NCBI GenBank assembly: GCA_037127315.1
Contig: JBBBDQ010000913.1
Location: 3,827,501 to 3,891,500, forward strand
Reading direction: 5' to 3'
DNA: 64,000 bases
DNA from: Ascarosepion bandense
Lineage: Eukaryota; Mollusca; Cephalopoda; Sepiida; Sepiidae
Part shown: positions 52,351 to 63,530 of the stretch, in pieces
Position numbering within the stretch: the stretch's first letter is position 1
How the letters are laid out: the number at the start of each line of letters is the position of its first letter
The notes under the pieces: model-generated
What the model saw: the letters and a program-made list of their open reading frames with translations, nothing else
What the model was told of the DNA's origin: nothing
Database searches by the model: none
Made by a program: the position numbers and the translations under genes

Positions 52351-53330
52351 TTTCAACACATTTTCTCTCAAATCAGTTCAAGACGTTGAAAATTATTTTA
52401 CTCAGACATTTAAGTCTAAGTTTAGTGATGTTTTTCAAGAGGATATTGGGTGTTGCACGAACATTCAAGCCACTCTCAAGTTGAAAGCAGATAGCAACCC
52501 AATATTTAGGCTCAAACGCTCTGTTTTTATGCAGCTCTCAACATAGTCGAAAAGGAACTGAATCGCCTCCAAGAAGCTGGAGTAATCGAGCCAACAAACT
52601 ACTTCAGACGGTCGGTTCCTATTGTTGTAGTCAGGAAAACAAATGGCAAAGTCCGCATCTGTGTTGATTATTCCACAGGATTAAATAATGCGCTAGATAC
52701 ACACCCATATCCTCTGCCAATACCTGAAGACTTTTTTGCCAACTTAAATGGTGGAATCTGTGTTGCAAAAATTGATTTTTCGGATGCATTTCTGCAAAGT
52801 TGATGGGGACTCGAAGGAGCTCTTTACAATCAACACCCACAAGGGTTTATTTAAATATAACCGTCTTCCATTTGGAGTCAAAACAGCACCAGCTATATTC
52901 CAGCAGACTATGGATGCCATGCTCACAGGTATAACCGGAGCCACAGCTTTTATCGACGACATCATCGTCGCAAGCACATCCCAGAATGAACTTTTACAAT
53001 GGCTAATCTCCGTATGAACTTTTACAATGGCTAATCTCCGTATTCGAACGTATTCAACAATATGGTTTTCGTGTACGAGCGGAAAAATGTCAGTTTTACC
53101 GAACGTCGATAAAATAACTTGGATTTATTTTTGATAAAACCGGCCGACGACCGGACCCTGAGAATATTTCAGACATCAAAAACATTCAAGCTCCAACAAA
53201 CATCAAAATCTACGTTCTTTTCTTGGATTAGTAAGCCACAACAGGTCATTTTTGCCAGAGTTACATCGGATCCAGTCTCCTCTGAATCACCTTCTAAAAA
53301 ATAGAGGTTACATGGAACTGATCACAAGAA
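52351..53330 (+). pseudogene. gypsy reverse transcriptase remnant
   Basis: Pieces in different frames: YPLPIPEDFFANLNGG and KIDFSDAFLQ (first Asp), then FKYNRLPFGVKTAPAIFQQT, then TAFIDDIIVAS (FIDD in place of the usual YIDD/YVDD). After 52980 a 28-bp tandem duplication shifts the frame. RNase-proximal segments (53040-53330) are recognisable only piecemeal. Confidence 0.85.
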
Positions 53331-53393
53331 TGCAAAGCTGCCTTTGCCAAAATTAAAGCTTCACTTTCCTCAGATCTTCTTCTGACACATTTC

Positions 53394-53789
53394 AATCCAT
53401 CCTTGGACATTGTCGTAGTTTCCGATGCTTCTGACTATGGCGTTGGCGCCGTGATCTCTCACGTTTTTCCTGATGGCAGCCAGAAAGCTATCGCGCATGC
53501 GTCTAGGTCACTGACACCTGCAGAAAGAAACTATGGCCAAATCGAGAAAGAAGCTTTGGCAATAATATATCCCATAAAGAAATTCCACAAAATGATTTAT
53601 GGACGTCATTTCACCTTGGTCACAGACTATAAACCTCTGATAAGCATTTTTGGGTCCAAGAAAGGAATTCCAGTGTATACCGCCAATCGGTTACCACGAT
53701 GGGCTACCACACTTCTGGATTATGATTTCTCTATGAAGCACCTTTCAACCAATTTGATTGGACATGCAGATGCCTTATCGAGACATTAA
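53394..53789 (+). pseudogene. gypsy RNase H domain
   Basis: One open frame with VVSDASDYGVGAVISHVF (first Asp), AERNYGQIEKEALAIIYPIK (Glu), TLVTDYKPL (Asp) and the end IGHADALSRH. These are the conserved catalytic D-E-D residues and the N/H-ADALSR end used across Ty3/gypsy. It ends at a TAA at the junction to the integrase linker. Confidence 0.9.
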
Positions 53790-54635
53790 TATGCACCAAA
53801 AACTGCCTGAAGATTCTGTTGTTGCAGCAATATCCTTGGAGCCAGATATTTCTTCAATGCTCACAGCTACAGTAAGGGAACTGCCAGTTACTTCCCACAT
53901 GATTAAAGAAGCAACAGCTTCTGACCCTCGACTACAGGAAGTCATCCGCTACAGCCGTATCAAGTGGCCAACAGTATCCCGAAATAAACAATTACTACAT
54001 TCTTCCAACGGAAATCTTCCTTATCCGAGGTTGATGGTGTACTTCTTTTTGCTGAACAGGTTGTCGTTCCTTCATCCTTACAAGACAGGATTATCAAACA
54101 GTTTCATTTTGGACACCAAGGCGTCAGTCGTATGAAAGCATTAGCACGTGGTTACGTCTACTGGCTAAATATGGATAAGCAGCTAGAAGACCTCGCACGC
54201 AATTGCACCAAATGCCAGCTAGCAGCTAAATCTCTTTCTTCATGGCCTGTTCCAGATTCCCCCTGGTCATGCCTCCACATTGATTTTGGAGGATCCACCA
54301 ATCGACAATCCTTTCTCGTTGTTGTAGATGCATACAACAAATGGCCTGAGATTTTTCCAACATCCCGCATCACTTCTGAAGAAACAATTTCCAAACTTCA
54401 GAAAATTTTTAACAGATTCAGCATTACTGAGACTTTGGTCTCTGACAATGGCACCGCGTTTACTTCAGCCAAATGTTCCACCTTCTGCCAGGAAAATGGT
54501 ATCAACCACATTCGTGCACCACCATTTCATCTACAGTCAAATGATCAGGTTGAACGTCTTGTGGATACCTTCAAGAGAGCCCTCTTAAAACTCAGAGGAA
54601 AGGAGACAACGTCAGAAATACTGGAAATCTTTTGA
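53758..54635 (+). pseudogene. gypsy integrase
   Basis: Zinc finger HFGHQGVSRM....NCTKCQ (H-H-C-C) spans the frameshift near 54030-54135. The catalytic core is in one frame: LHIDFGG (first D), LVSDNGTAFTS (second D), QVERLVDTF (Glu). The frame is open from 54132 to 54635, and the core looks chemically intact. The C-terminal part (54636-55180) is broken by stops. Confidence 0.9.
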
Positions 54636-55182
54636 CAAGCTATAGGGAAACACCAAACCTGTAAACAGCAATCGGTAGCTCACCTGATGAATCCTTAATG
54701 AATCGGAAAATCCGATTACACATCGACGTCTTCCGTCCAAAACCTCAACACTCCATCAGGAGAAACACAAAAATGGAACGGCAGTACAATCACAACCATG
54801 GTTCTGTTCAAAGACAATTCATACCCGATCAACAACCTTTGACAAGAGACTACTGGAACAACACAGAAACATGAACTCAAGGGCATATTGTACGCCAAAC
54901 CGGAAACGTCACTTACGACGTAAATGTCCAAAATTCCATTTGAGTTCGACATTCCAACCAACTGGGACCATCACATTTTCCAGCAGGAATACAACAAGAC
55001 CCTACCATTCCATTGAATATCTTGTTGGACACCTTTGACTTGCCTCAGCAAACTCCAGCAACTTCCCAGAACACCGAAGCTGAAACACAGGACCCAAACA
55101 TCCGGAAGTCAGTTCGCACCCGCCGTCCAGCGCAGCACTTGCAGGTTGATCCGTACCTGAAATCGTACAAGCGACAAACTTA

Positions 55183-55192
55183 GAAGGGGAGA
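55183..55192 (+). promoter_or_regulatory. Polypurine tract
   Basis: GAAGGGGAGA directly before the TG of the 3' LTR, the usual plus-strand primer site of LTR retroelements. Confidence 0.75.
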
Positions 55193-55541
55193 TGTTAGGA
55201 CGAATAAAAACATATACTAAGGGAATTAACCCTTTCCTGTTCCAAAACAGAGTACCTCCCTTTTCATCTCTGAAAGTGGGTCCACGCGATTCACGTGATC
55301 AACTCAACATTCAGACGTGAGACGCGCGACTCAACAGGCTTGGAATACGGTCGTCAATGGTTAAGAACATATTTATAGTCTCCTGCCCTAATGGTTGTGA
55401 CACACAACCCAGTAACTTGGGACTGGTTCTGAATGTACCTATGTTTTAATGTTCTTCGTGTAAAATAAATGTATACTTCCAGTCAACCGTGAGTAAATTT
55501 CTACTTTTCTTTCGTTCCATACGTTTACTTTACGTGCTGCA
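55193..55541 (+). repeat. gypsy 3' LTR
   Basis: Begins TGTTAGGACGAATAAAAACA after the polypurine tract. It contains AATAAATG at about 55465 as a likely polyadenylation signal. The end near TACGTGCTGCA is a guess, because no second LTR exists for comparison and a (CA)n tract follows. Confidence 0.65.
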
Positions 55542-55609
55542 CACACACACATATTCGTCCACGGAACATGAATTATATTGCAAATTAAGGCACTTTAGTT
55601 ATGAGACAA

Positions 55610-57372
55610 ACACCCCGTTCATAGCACCTGCATCTTTAACGATAGATCATAAGTTAGACGGAATTTCTGGAGTAATACATTGAACCGACCATTTCTCCTG
55701 CATCTTTAGCGATAGATCATAAGTACAAGGTATTGTCTGGAGTGATAAATAGAACTGACCAATTCTCTTGCATCTTTAGAGATAGGACATAAATCCGAGG
55801 TATTTCCTGTAGCAATACATGGAACCGACTGTTTATCCTGCATCTTTAGCGATAGAACATAAATACAAGATATTTTCTAGAGCGATACATGGATCCGACC
55901 GTTTATGCTACATCTTTAAGGATAGATCATAAGTACGAGGTACTTTCTAGTGTGATACATGTAACGTACAATTTTTCCTGTATTTTTAGCAATAAATCAT
56001 AAGTAAGAGATATTTTCTGGAGCGATATCTGGAACCGACCATTTTTCCTGCATTTTTAGCTATAGATCATCAGTACCGAGATATATTCTGGAGCGATACA
56101 TAGAACAACCATATTTCCTGCATCTTTAGAGATAGATCGTAAGTACGAGGTATTTTCTGGAACGATACATGGAACCAACCATTTCTCCTACATCTTCAGC
56201 GATAGATCATATTTACGAGGTAATTTATGAAGCGATACATGGAACAGACCATTTCTCCTGTATCTTTAGCAATAGAACATGAATACGAGGTATTTTTTGG
56301 AGCAATGCATGGAACCGACCATTTCTCCGGCATCTTTGCTATAGATAAAAAATACAAGTTATTTTCTGGAGCAATACATGGAACCGACAATTTCTCCTGA
56401 ATCTTTAGCGATAGAATAAAAGTACGAGTTTTTTCTTCAGTGATGCATGGAACCGACTATTTCTCCTGCATTTTAAGCGATAAATCATAAATACGAGGTA
56501 TTTTCTCGAGTAATACATGGAACCGACCATTTGTCCTGCATCTTTAGTGATAGATCAAAAGTATGATGTGTTTTCTGGAGCGATACATGGAACCTACCAT
56601 TTTTCCTGCATCTTTAGCGATAGATCAAAAGTATGATGTGTTTTCTGGAGCGATACATGGAACCGACCACTTTTCCTGCATCTTTAGCGATAGATCAAAA
56701 GTATGATGTGTTTTCTGGAGCGATACATGGAACCGACCACTTTTCCTGCATCTTTAGCGATAGATCAAAAGTATGATGTGTTTTCTAGAGCGATACATGG
56801 AACCGACCACTTTTCCTGCATCTTTAGCAATAGATCCTAAGTACGAGATATTTTTAGAGCAATACATGGAATCGACCATTTCACCTGCAACTTAACGATA
56901 GATAATGAGTACGAAGTGCTTTATGGAATGATAGATGGAACCGACCATTTTTCCTGCGTCTTTAGCGATAAATCATAAACACGAGGTATATTCTGGAACG
57001 CTACATGGAACCAACCATTTCTCCTGCATCGCTAGCGATAGATCATAAGTACAATTTATTTTTCTGGAGCAATATATGGAACCGGCCATTTTCCTGCATC
57101 TTTAGCGATAGATCATAACTACGAACTATTTTCTGGAGTGATACATGGAACAAACCATTTTTCCTGCATTTTTAGAGATAGATTATAAGTACGATCTATT
57201 TCTGGATCGATACATGGAACTGAACATTTTTCCTGCTTCTTATTGATACATCATAAGTATGACGTTTTTTTTTTTTTTTAAGGAATACATGGAACCGACC
57301 TTTTTTCCTGCATCTTTAGCGATAAATCTTAAATACGAGATATATTCTGGACCGTTACATGGGACCAGCCGT
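55610..57372. repeat. 70-bp satellite array, about 25 copies
   Basis: The unit runs GGAACCGACCATTT...CCTGCATCTTTAGCGATAG...ATTTTCTGGAGCGATACAT. Units are quite diverged (point changes and small indels) except for a block at 56520-56830, where four to five consecutive units share AAAAGTATGATGTG and are nearly identical. Because 70 is not a multiple of 3, no repeated protein is implied. Confidence 0.95.
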
Positions 57373-57479
57373 ATAATTTAGATGTTAACAAAACAGTGCT
57401 CAATGTAGTATTGTCCTCCGTCGATGGCGCGACTTGCAGGTTTATGCATTATATAGATTCCTTTATAAGTTTAACTCAC

Positions 57480-57524
57480 TCCATTACTTTCCTCACTTCT
57501 TCCTTTCTGTCTTTCTTTCTCTTT

Positions 57525-57556
<32 letters not shown>

Positions 57557-57559
57557 TAT
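57480..57559. repeat. (TTTC)n tract
   Basis: CTTT repeats at the 5' boundary of a LINE-1 copy. Confidence 0.9.
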
Positions 57560-58188
57560 GAATAAAGAATACAGCATTGAATACTGCTGCCATATCTGGT
57601 CGGGTGCCCCTGCTGTTCTCCTCGGGCTTCTCGATAAGGTTCAGAGGAGGGTCTGTAATGTGATAGATACTGACTTGGCAGACCGCCTTCAGTCTCTCTC
57701 CCACCGGCGCGACGTGGCTTCCCTGTGTCTCTTCTATAAATACTTTCACGGCTTCTGCTCCGATGAACTTAGATCACTAGTGCCCCTAAATACGTATTTG
57801 AATGAGATACTAAATTAGCAACTAGATCCCACCCTTTTACAGGGAAACCGATCAAATGCAGCCGTAACTTCTATTCCAACAGTTTCTTTCCTCGCACTTC
57901 CAGACTGTGGAACTCTCTTCCAAACGATTGCTTCCTCGACGGCTACAATCTCCAGAAGTTTAAATGTAAGGTCAATAGACACCTCCTAACACACTAACCT
58001 ACTCCCATTCTATCAAACACTCTTCCCATCTGCCCAACCCTCATCCTCGCTATCCTTACTCATCTGTCACCTTCCTCTTGACATTCCCTATGTCTAGCCA
58101 ATCCTTCTCTTTACCTTCCCCTATGTAGCCCCATGCGCAATAGTGGCAGTGGAATGCCTTGCTTGGGGTGAGATGATTAAAAAAAAAT
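57560..58188 (+). mobile_element. LINE-1 (second subfamily) C-terminal region and 3' end
   Basis: The frame includes SIEYCCHIWSGAPAVLLGLL, DKVQRRVCNVIDTDLADRLQ and FYKYFHGFCSDELRSLV. After a stop near 57815 the noncoding equivalent continues (CTGTGGAACTCTCTTCC, AGAAGTTTAAATGTAAGG) to TATGTAGCCCCATGCGCAAT and GGGGTGAGATGATT plus an A run. Compared with the 29-kb copy, the 3' noncoding part differs, which defines a second subfamily also at 2096 and 33013. Confidence 0.85.
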
Positions 58189-58371
58189 GCTGCAATTGTT
58201 AACAATTTAGGATTACGCCCTTTTGATTTTATCTTTCTGAATTGTGATTTTTTTTAACTTTAAAATTTTAATTTTATAAATTTACTTTTTAAATTTTCAT
58301 TTCAATTTTTTTATCTGCATGTAATCTTTGTCTATTTAAATTTTACTCATTTTATTAAAAAGCAGTAACCC

Positions 58372-58577
58372 ACCCTTGGGAAAGGTATTAATCCGTCTCT
58401 TCCATCCAGTTATGGGTTAAGTTATACGGCAAATTAGGTTCTATAGCTTTGGCTGTCAACTAGTCTACGGCAGAAAACAATGGCAACCTAGTGCGGGATA
58501 ATCTTCTGCCCAGTCAGTCATGTCTCTTTCGAGACATGATCCTCCAAAGCGTGTCTAATGTATGCCACTTAACTGAA
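58372..58577 (+). mobile_element. SINE-A fragment lacking the head
   Basis: CCTTGGGAAAGGTATTAATC through to the TATGCCACTTAACTGA end. The tRNA-like part is missing, so it is 5' truncated. Confidence 0.8.
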
Positions 58578-58584
58578 CCGAAGT

Positions 58585-58697
58585 TTATCAGATTTGACTC
58601 CGATGTACATCGAATGAACTTAAATTAAATCTATTAAACGGTCAGTTTGTAATATGCACCTGATGATTGCGTAACGCATGTAACTTCGAGTCGTCGT

Positions 58698-58700
<3 letters not shown>
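58585..58700 (-). repeat. Dispersed repeat R1, inverted copy
   Basis: Reverse complement of 4190-4310; it is followed by (TA)n at 58699-58750 as the other copy is adjoined by TA arrays. Confidence 0.7.

Positions 58701-58750
<50 letters not shown>
58699..58750. repeat. (TA)n array
   Basis: About 26 TA units. Confidence 0.95.
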
Positions 58751-58754
<4 letters not shown>

Positions 58755-59755
58755 GAAGTTTGCCATACGTTTGTGGCTGACTGGTTTTTCTTAGTGTCTT
58801 GGATAAACTCGAATTCCTTTGATAGAATACTAATAAAATCAGTAGGTAGATCGATGGGAAAATAGATCCTTCACGCCCTCTGTACCATCACCCCAAATCC
58901 AAAGTTAAAGATAGTTGTATTCTTCGGATAGGGAAATAAAAAAATTTCACTTCGATGTCACAGTAATTGTAAAAATGCACCATTGAAATGAAATCAGCTG
59001 CTATGTCCGTAAAATTATTGGAAATATTAAATAAAATATTTAATATCAAATATTATGTGAATATTTAATATCAAAATATTGCAAAGAAGCAATTGAAACG
59101 TCTCTTGTAAGTTACTATGCCTTGTAGGGTCATACTGCTTGTGATTATTTTCATTTAATTTTTTTTTTGTTTTGTTTCTGATCTTTTCACTTCTTTCATT
59201 TTCATCCTGTATTTTCTTTTCTCCATTGCTATTAATTTTTAAACTTCTCAATTCAGCCCCTCTTAATTTGCTTAGTGAATATCAGAACTAAATCATAATT
59301 TCATTAATTTGTATTGTATGTGCTTTTTTTACAAGTTAATAATAGATAGGCTCGCCTATAGTCCGGCCAGAACTCTTTCCAAATCCATTAAACAGGAGTA
59401 GAGGCCCATTGCTTGCTACACGTTCCAGATATTGTTTACCTTTCTTCTACCAGGACTACAAAGATTTAAGTGTCTTAACTTTTTGGTGATCGGAGTAACC
59501 AATGTCTGTGACTTTCCATTGTGAGTTAACCGTCTTGTAAGTCTGTTTACAACTGTTTCTCGGGAGCCTGAAATCTTTAGTAGCTCTTAGAGAGAAACTG
59601 CTCTGATCAACAGTCCCATAATATCGAGTTATTTGTAATGCTATGTTCCTGTATGTATTTCCGGTGGGCAACCCTGAAGCCTAAATATTCTCTTTTCTCA
59701 GCCACGGCCTTGCTTGTTTATTTTGACATAGTGACAATTGCGGGGATCTTTTGTG
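58751..59755. other. Unannotated spacer
   Basis: About 1 kb without recognised features; frames below 75 codons. Confidence 0.4.
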
Positions 59756-60122
59756 TCTCTAGTCAAAACGAACCTAAATAGAGCAAACATAAATGCAACT
59801 AAACCAGTAAACGAAAAATCATGCAACTTCCTAAGTTATTCGTTCTCTAATATTCGTGGTATAAGTTCCAACTTCTGCAGAATGGACCCTTTCCTCTTGG
59901 AAGGGTCGCCAGATATCTTTTCCCTCTGTAAAACGAACTTAAATTCTTCCATTGCTACCAATGAATTCTTGATTCCTTGGGGTTTACATCCTGGATAATC
60001 TTCCGATGACCAGGGAATTGTCTCTCGAGGCCCCATACTATTCTTTGATGTGCTTACCTCTTTCTCTGTTACTATCCGTTGTTCTCGCTCTTCTTCATCT
60101 CAGGACTGCAATATATTAGACA
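59756..60122 (+). mobile_element. LINE-1 endonuclease N-terminal fragment
   Basis: The frame reads FSNIRGISSNFCRMDPFLLE and GSPDIFSLCKTNLNSSIATN, matching PDILALCETNL of the antisense copy at 42241-42819, but the catalytic Glu is changed to Lys (CKTNL). It stops where the Helitron copy 3 begins. This is the only sense-strand piece of the element's N-terminus. Confidence 0.7.
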
Positions 60123-60506
60123 CTAGAAGTATAGCCCAGCGTTGCTCGAGTGTAATGATAGCTTTAAAACTAATCCATGGTCCTGGAGCTCAGACTATTT
60201 GGACGTTTGCACCAAAGATTAAAAAGCAATAGTTGTTTCCAGTTAAAGCGAAACCATAGATGAAAGAAAAATGAAAGGATGTAAGTTAAATTTTGAATTC
60301 CTGGTATCAATATGAAATAATTTTTTTTCATCGTAAACTGAATTTTGAAAGCCATATAAGTCCTCTGAGTAAATGGTATCATGCCTGAGACTGAGAACTA
60401 CAATTATACCTACTTAGAGCCAAACCCGAAACAAAAACTAAAATAAAAGAGCGGAAAAAATACAGACATACAGACAGGTAAACAGACACACACACAAACA
60501 TCTTGC

Positions 60507-60550
<44 letters not shown>

Positions 60551-60900
60551 CGATTCTCTACACTATTGTAAGAACTGCAACCTTGAAACCTCTGGATATC
60601 GTTTCTTATGTCTTTGTCTATGAGTGTATCAAATTTGATTAAAATCGGACCACTCCTTCTGTAACCCGATTTTTTCGAAAATCGATTTTCGATATCTATC
60701 GGGGTTACCTCGACACATAACCTAGCTAAGAACACTCGCAGACCCTTATAGTACAACTGTGTAAATTTTAAAGAAAATCAGTTCAGCCGTTTCAGAGTCT
60801 ATAGATAACGGACACACACATACACGCACACATACACATACACACACACATGCACACACATACACACACGGACAAAGTTCCATTTATAAATAAGTTTAGA
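60123..60900 (-). mobile_element. Non-autonomous Helitron-family element, copy 3
   Basis: Minus-strand 5' end TCTAAACTTATTTATAAATG after A; 3' end GCTATACTT-CTAG before T. The interior is colinear with copies 1 and 2; internal (TA)n at 60510-60547 and a (CA)n-rich stretch near the 5' end. It is inserted in LINE-1 endonuclease sequence at AGACA-CTAG. Confidence 0.75.
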
Positions 60901-61129
60901 TATTATCTGAGTTTATAGAAAATCACTTTCTTCCCATTCATCTGTGATTATATTTTTAACAGTTCCTGATAGGAAAAGTAGGTAACTATAGTCATAAAAT
61001 AAGCTTCTCTTTCGCTTGAAATTATCGATTACAATAGTTACCTTTACTAATTCGCTGAGAAAACAGCATAGCATGATAGAAAAATGGCCCAAACTTAATA
61101 AAAATAATTTTATTGTCATTCTAGTTTTA
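60901..61129. other. Spacer
   Basis: A/T-rich, nothing recognised. Confidence 0.4.
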
Positions 61130-61468
61130 ATATTTATCTAAATTTTTATTTATTGCCAAGTGGATAATTCTAAATGAAAATAGAATATGTCACTATTTGC
61201 AAAATTTTACAGGGCAATGAAGTAAAGATGAACTCGTCCGAATCACCCTAAATTTTCTTCATTCTTTCATTGATGAAACTGCAATATAGGTAATTATTAA
61301 ATATTTATAAATTCATTTGATTCACATGCTATTGTGCAATTTTAACAAAAGAACCATTCTATTTTCATTTACAATTATTCACTTGGCAATAAATACTAAA
61401 AAATAGTATGAAATTCATTAATTTTTTTAAAACACTCGGCCGGCCTAATAATTATGTCCGGTAGTGTA
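61130..61468. mobile_element. Tc1-like MITE remnant
   Basis: Inverted blocks share TATTTATTGCCAAGTG and AAATGAAAATAGAAT (61150-61190 against 61350-61400). The right end reads, on the minus strand, CACTACCGGACATAATTATT then AGGCCGGCCGAGTG, followed by TA, a form common for Tc1-like termini. The left terminus is not found, so the copy is truncated. No coding. Confidence 0.45.
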
Positions 61469-61772
61469 TATGCACATATGTATATACTGACTGGAGTGTG
61501 TATACATATGCAGATATATATGTGTATGTGTAGGTATGTGTGTAAGTAGGTAAATATATGAGTAATTAATTTCTGAGTATATGTGAAGTTCGTTAGTATG
61601 CGTGCGTAAACATGTGTTAGTATTAATTATATGCGTATAAGTCCGGTCTTCACAAATATGTGTGTCAATGTGCGAACAAAATTTTTATATGTGGATATGG
61701 ATGGATGTGTGGATGTGTGTATATGTAGGTGTACGCATAGACATATCTGTATGTACATATGTGTAAGTATGG
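61469..61772. repeat. Degenerate (TG)n/(TA)n region
   Basis: ATGTGTGTAT-type low-complexity sequence. Frames across it are Cys/Val-rich artefacts. Confidence 0.7.
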
Positions 61773-62170
61773 ACATACGTGTGGTTTGGTTTGGTTTGGT
61801 TATTATGTTTTTATGGCATATCAACCTCGCCGGGTTTGCCAACTAAATTTTTATTTATTTATTGCTGGTAATACCTTTTTCTTTCAACAATTTATTGTTG
61901 TTTTTTTTTTTTATATAAGTTTTGTGTCTAGTAATACTTTTTTCTTTTCGAGTATCAAGATTCATTGGGATTACTTTTTAAGGGCAGGGCCCCCAAGTCC
62001 TACTCTGTTATTTAACCCATAACTGGAGGGAAGGGACGGATTAATACCTTTCCCAAGGGTACCAGTGCTTAAGTGAATGTAGGGTATTCAACTGGAATTC
62101 GAACTCGGCTCACCGATTTCTCTTTCCGAGCCGATATCCACTGCACCACAACGCACATCCGTCACTAAAC

Positions 62171-62288
62171 GCTTACAGCACCTGATATTCCCAAGCGGTC
62201 ACCCATCTAAGTACTGACCAGGCTCATCGTTGCTTAACTTCGGTGATCGAGCGAGAACTGGTGTATTCAACGTGATATGGCCGTAAGC
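62171..62288 (-). ncRNA. 5S rRNA-like segment, inner head
   Basis: Starts GCTTACGGCCATATCACG and ends TGCTGTAAGC on the minus strand, about 118 nt, the usual 5S length. The internal pol III control region (GAAGTTAAGCAACGATGAGC; GGTCAGTACTTAGATGGGTG) is preserved. It is part of SINE-B and not a free-standing gene. Confidence 0.85.
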
Positions 62289-62308
62289 ACGCACATCCGT
62301 CACAAAAC

Positions 62309-62426
62309 GCTTACAGCACTTGGTATTCCCAAGCGGTCACCCATCTAAGTACTGAACAGGCTCAACGTTGCTTAACTTCGGTGATCGAGCGAGAACCGGT
62401 GTATTCAACGTGATATGGCCGTAAAC
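62309..62426 (-). ncRNA. 5S rRNA-like segment, outer head
   Basis: Same structure as the inner head with a few differences (TTTACGGCC start, TGTTCAGTACTTAGATGGG). It lies exactly at the 5' boundary set by the target duplication. GAAGTTAAGCAACGTTGAGC matches the 5S box A region. Confidence 0.85.
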
Positions 62427-62439
62427 CACATACGTGTGG

Positions 62440-62891
62440 ATGCGTAAGTCTGTTCATATGTAGTGTTATATGTGTATACATATTCATGTGGGCATGTAAT
62501 GGTTTTATGGTCACTCTTTCCGTCCAATAAACTTTCTCGCCTGACCAAAATGATTCCTACCCGAGATAAAACCAAAATTTCCTTTCTGAATCATGTTACT
62601 TGATTTCCATTTCGTTTTTTAAGAGAAATGTTTATTCTGGGAAAATATTTGTACCGAACGGAACGAATATAGTGTGGGCTGAAGAAATGATTTATAATTT
62701 ATAATGAATTATAATTTATAACCACTTTAAATGTTGTGTTGAGTTTTCCTTTATAGATATCATATTGATCTTGATAACATTCATTGAGCTCCCTATACAT
62801 ATATAACACTTAATATTGTTGGATTATCCCCGCCATTCACGGACTTGATATCATTACCTATATATATACATATATATACATATATATATTA

Positions 62892-62927
<36 letters not shown>
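62440..62927. other. A/T-rich spacer ending in (TA)n
   Basis: A segment near 62690-62750 (TTATAACCACTTTAAATGTT, GTGTTGAGTTTTCC) resembles the right half of the foldback at 4440-4505. (TA)n at about 62895-62927. Confidence 0.5.
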
Positions 62928-62933
<6 letters not shown>

Positions 62934-62970
62934 ACAGGTCTGTCTGCGGATGACTATAGTATATATATAG
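62928..62970 (+). mobile_element. SINE-E 3' end fragment
   Basis: AAACAGGTCTGTCTGCGGAT and GACTATAGTATATATA, as at 4000-4035. Only the last ~40 bp. Confidence 0.6.
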
Positions 62971-63154
62971 GACAATTGGTATATTATCCGATAGAGATGA
63001 ACTCAAAAGAACTCAATGTTAAATTCCTTTATTTAATTTAACAGAGAAAATGTTTTTAATTTAGAAATAATTTAGAAAAAATGTTGATATATTACAATTT
63101 CAGTGGGTAATACATATTTCACTACACAATGATGATGACCTGGCGGCTTGTCAG

Positions 63155-63530
63155 ACCCAAATGATAGAAATGATACAACAATTGATCTTCAAAATATCCC
63201 ACCACAATTTTTTTTACACAGACGCTCACATGTCCATGTTTAGAATAGACATTTGTAACGGTAATTTTCTATTCCCTGCTCATTTAAAAAGAATCTTAAA
63301 GATATAAAAAAGAAAGAATACAGAAGAAGTAGACGATTGATAAATAGAAAGAAGAAAAAAAAGAAAAGAAATACAAATAAAAAGAAAACGAACACTATAC
63401 AGAGAAACAAATGTTAACATCAAGTATCGAAATAGCGTCTATAGCAAATCGTCTGCTTTCTTAGAAAAACACGACGTGGAAAATTTAACATTAATGTTTA
63501 GTTTCAAATATAATGGGACATATTTACGGT
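63155..63530 (-). repeat. Dispersed repeat R3, inverted copy
   Basis: Reverse complement of 29480-29860: TTGATCTTCAAAATATCCC, AACATCAAGTATCGAAATAG and TAGAAAAACACGACGTGG. A weaker partial repeat of its end (GAAACACGACATGGGATTTA, GGGATATATTTATGGTAAAA) lies at 63800-63910. Confidence 0.75.

Larger units (their letters stand above)
51420..55541 (+). mobile_element. Degraded Ty3/gypsy LTR retrotransposon, 5' truncated
   Basis: Order gag, protease, reverse transcriptase, RNase H, integrase, polypurine tract, 3' LTR is that of Ty3/gypsy elements. There is no 5' LTR or primer-binding site: sequence left of 51420 is LINE-B. Multiple frameshifts, stops and a 28-bp internal duplication (52987 and 53015) make it inactive. 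Confidence 0.9.
61785..62427 (-). mobile_element. 5S-tRNA composite SINE (SINE-B) with two tandem 5S heads
   Basis: The target ACATACGTGTGG is duplicated at 61773-61784 and 62428-62439, so the 643-bp unit is one insertion. Minus-strand order: 5S-like (62426-62309), linker, second 5S-like (62288-62171), linker, tRNA-like segment with exact A box, body, private tail ending in CAAACCAAACCAAACC. The 20-bp linker after each 5S is the same (GTTTnGTGACGGATGTGCGT), so 5S plus linker was duplicated as a block. Confidence 0.9.

Noticed and set aside
55610..57372. Repeat protein gene on the minus strand
   Set aside because: Peptide similarity recurs but the 70-bp period shifts frame every unit and stops are frequent.
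62171..62426. Functional tandem 5S rRNA genes
   Set aside because: Both 5S segments lie inside one target-site duplication and are joined to a tRNA-like SINE; they have substitutions and no usual spacer or terminator arrangement.
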